Source of the DNA: an uncultured Lachnospiraceae bacterium | GTDB lineage: Bacteria; Bacillota; Clostridia; Lachnospirales; Lachnospiraceae | Assembly (NCBI GenBank): GCA_937950565.1 | Contig: CALFCS010000111.1 | Span: 1-5,891, forward strand | Reading direction: 5' to 3' | DNA: 5,891 nt | In this document: positions 4,985-5,891 of the stretch, piece after piece | How the letters are laid out: the number at the start of each line of letters is the position of its first letter | Position numbering within the stretch: position 1 is the stretch's first letter | The notes under the pieces: generated by a model | Databases searched by the model: none | Seen by the model: only the letters and a program-made list of their open reading frames with translations | What the model was told of the DNA's origin: nothing | Made by a program: the position numbers and the translations under genes

Positions 4985-5653
4985 CTAGTCCATTGCCAAA
5001 TCCTGTCTTGCTTTTTTCATGCGTTCTTCAAACTGCACATAAAAATCGCGTCCGTCATACGGCAGTGCAAAGAAGCTTTTTAAAATATACATTGTTAAAA
5101 TTCTGTTCTGCCCTTCATCCAGTCCCTGCTGTGCCGCCTGAATTTCCTTTAAAAAAGCATGCCATGTCACAAGAAATGCGTTATACGCTTCTAAATCCGG
5201 CGTATCCAGCCACTTTTTTACCTTGATTTTCGTGAGATTGTGCTTGTGGCACTCGTCCTTTTGCAGGATATACTGAAAATGTGTGTCGTCCTGCCAGTAT
5301 CTTCCCAGCGGAAACAGCCGGCAGATACCCGGTCTTGCGCCGTGAATCCGGCAGCGCTGCTGTTCATTTAAAAATGTACAGGTTTCGTTTTCCCCTGCCA
5401 TTTTCAGATTCGGTAAAATCACGCCGTCCACCACATTTAACGCCAGATGTTTCTCCACCAGACTTTCAAACGGCATCTGAAGCTGTCTTGTCAGACGGCA
5501 GATATCATACGGGTCTAACACAATCGAATCTCCCATGCCGTGACAGCATACGGAATTGCAGCCCTGACACTGATTCGTATCTGTCTTTACCATATCATTT
5601 TCACTATATAACTTTCCATCGGAAATTTCTTCCAGACTGCAGTTTCTAATCAT
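4985..5653 (-). CDS. YkgJ-family cysteine-cluster protein (putative Fe-S/Zn-binding, 222 aa)
   Basis: The protein carries the YkgJ / CxxCxxCC (UPF0153) pattern: C29, C32, C36 and C37 (CQGCNSVCC), then C92, C101, C111 and C135. The conserved CRIHGARPGICRLFPLGR (101-118) is the hallmark second half of the motif. The cysteines are expected to bind iron-sulfur or zinc; no enzymatic function is firmly assigned to the family. The C-terminal 80 residues are helical and charged, without membrane segments. The N-terminus (SLEEISDGKLYSENDMV) looks like conserved family sequence, which supports the ATG at 5653 even though the ribosome binding site (ATAGG, about ten bases upstream) is modest. The gene starts 11 nt after the antiporter stop and ends 21 nt before lgt, so the three are almost certainly co-transcribed. 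Confidence 0.9.
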   Translation of the reverse strand: MIRNCSLEEISDGKLYSENDMVKTDTNQCQGCNSVCCHGMGDSIVLDPYDICRLTRQLQMPFESLVEKHLALNVVDGVILPNLKMAGENETCTFLNEQQRCRIHGARPGICRLFPLGRYWQDDTHFQYILQKDECHKHNLTKIKVKKWLDTPDLEAYNAFLVTWHAFLKEIQAAQQGLDEGQNRILTMYILKSFFALPYDGRDFYVQFEERMKKARQDLAMD

Positions 5654-5664
5654 TCTATTTTAAC

Positions 5665-5891
5665 CTATCCAAACAGATTCTTTCTCAAATCGCTGATCTT
5701 TGTATGATATGTGGAAATGCTTTCTGAATCCGGTATGTAATTGTTTGGACCTTTCTTAAATACTATTTTTAACAAAATCGGTGTGATAATCGTTGTAATA
5801 ACAACCACGATAACAACCGGTCCCATAAAGGCACTGCCCATCATGCCGAGTGCCGCACCTTTGCTGGCTACAATTAAGGCGACTTCGCCTC
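5665..5891 (-). CDS. C-terminal part of a CPA2-type cation:proton antiporter (partial)
   Basis: The frame enters at the right edge and ends at the TAG at 5665-5667, giving 74 residues. It begins GEVALIVASKGAALG, the typical end of the transport domain of sodium/potassium-proton exchangers of the CPA2 (KefB/NhaS-like) family, where 'RGEvalIvas.g...G' precedes the last two helices. A hydrophobic stretch, GPVVIVVVITTIITPILL, forms the final helix, followed by a short basic then polar cytoplasmic tail ending RKNLFG. There is no TrkA-N or TrkA-C domain after the helices, so this is a membrane-domain-only exchanger. The N-terminal part lies beyond the window. The stop is 11 nt before the ykgJ-like start. 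Ion specificity cannot be judged. Confidence 0.82.
   Translation of the reverse strand, partial: GEVALIVASKGAALGMMGSAFMGPVVIVVVITTIITPILLKIVFKKGPNNYIPDSESISTYHTKISDLRKNLFG

Noticed and set aside
5281..5649. Plus-strand open frame of 122 codons inside the ykgJ-like gene
   Set aside because: It is antisense to a strongly conserved cysteine-cluster protein; its composition is low-complexity and unlike any family I know.
1..5891. tRNA, rRNA, CRISPR array, riboswitch or complete insertion sequence
   Set aside because: I found no cloverleaf-like or rRNA sequence, no regularly spaced repeats, no recognisable riboswitch core and no intact transposase with terminal repeats.

Overview
The window looks like a chromosomal segment from a low-GC Firmicute of the Clostridia, most likely a gut Lachnospiraceae relative. 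That placement is inferred from the AT-rich sequence, purine-rich ribosome binding sites and protein flavour; no rRNA or other taxonomic marker is present. Every gene and gene remnant I can support lies on the minus strand, so transcription runs from the right edge to the left.

Right part (about 3600-5891): a compact run reading antiporter C-terminus (CPA2-type, cut by the window edge), a YkgJ-type cysteine-cluster protein, a divergent prolipoprotein diacylglyceryl transferase (lgt) and a four-helix membrane protein of unknown function. Gaps are 11, 21 and 47 nt, and the run ends at a strong 12-bp hairpin (3600-3634) that probably terminates it. This part looks like ordinary core chromosome.

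Middle part (about 1870-3600): a LuxR-type DNA-binding domain without its N-terminal part or a start codon, then a long imperfect hairpin, then a minimal nucleotidyltransferase / HEPN pair (MNT-HEPN, related to the type VII MntA-HepT toxin-antitoxin class and to HI0073/HI0074), and 22 nt further on a HAD-family phosphatase that may share the transcript.

Left part (1-1754): a small stand-alone protein resembling EF-Tu domain 3, a BAAT/dienelactone-hydrolase-like gene broken by two frame changes with the nucleophile and histidine segments missing, a DMP19/DUF4375-like gene with its own promoter-like sequence, and a disrupted fragment at the edge. Gene decay on both sides of the MNT-HEPN/HAD module gives 1-3600 the character of an accessory, eroding region next to a stable block. 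I see no clearly new system. The best leads are the MNT-HEPN-HAD cluster, the decayed hydrolase, the start-less LuxR domain and the Lgt active-site substitutions.
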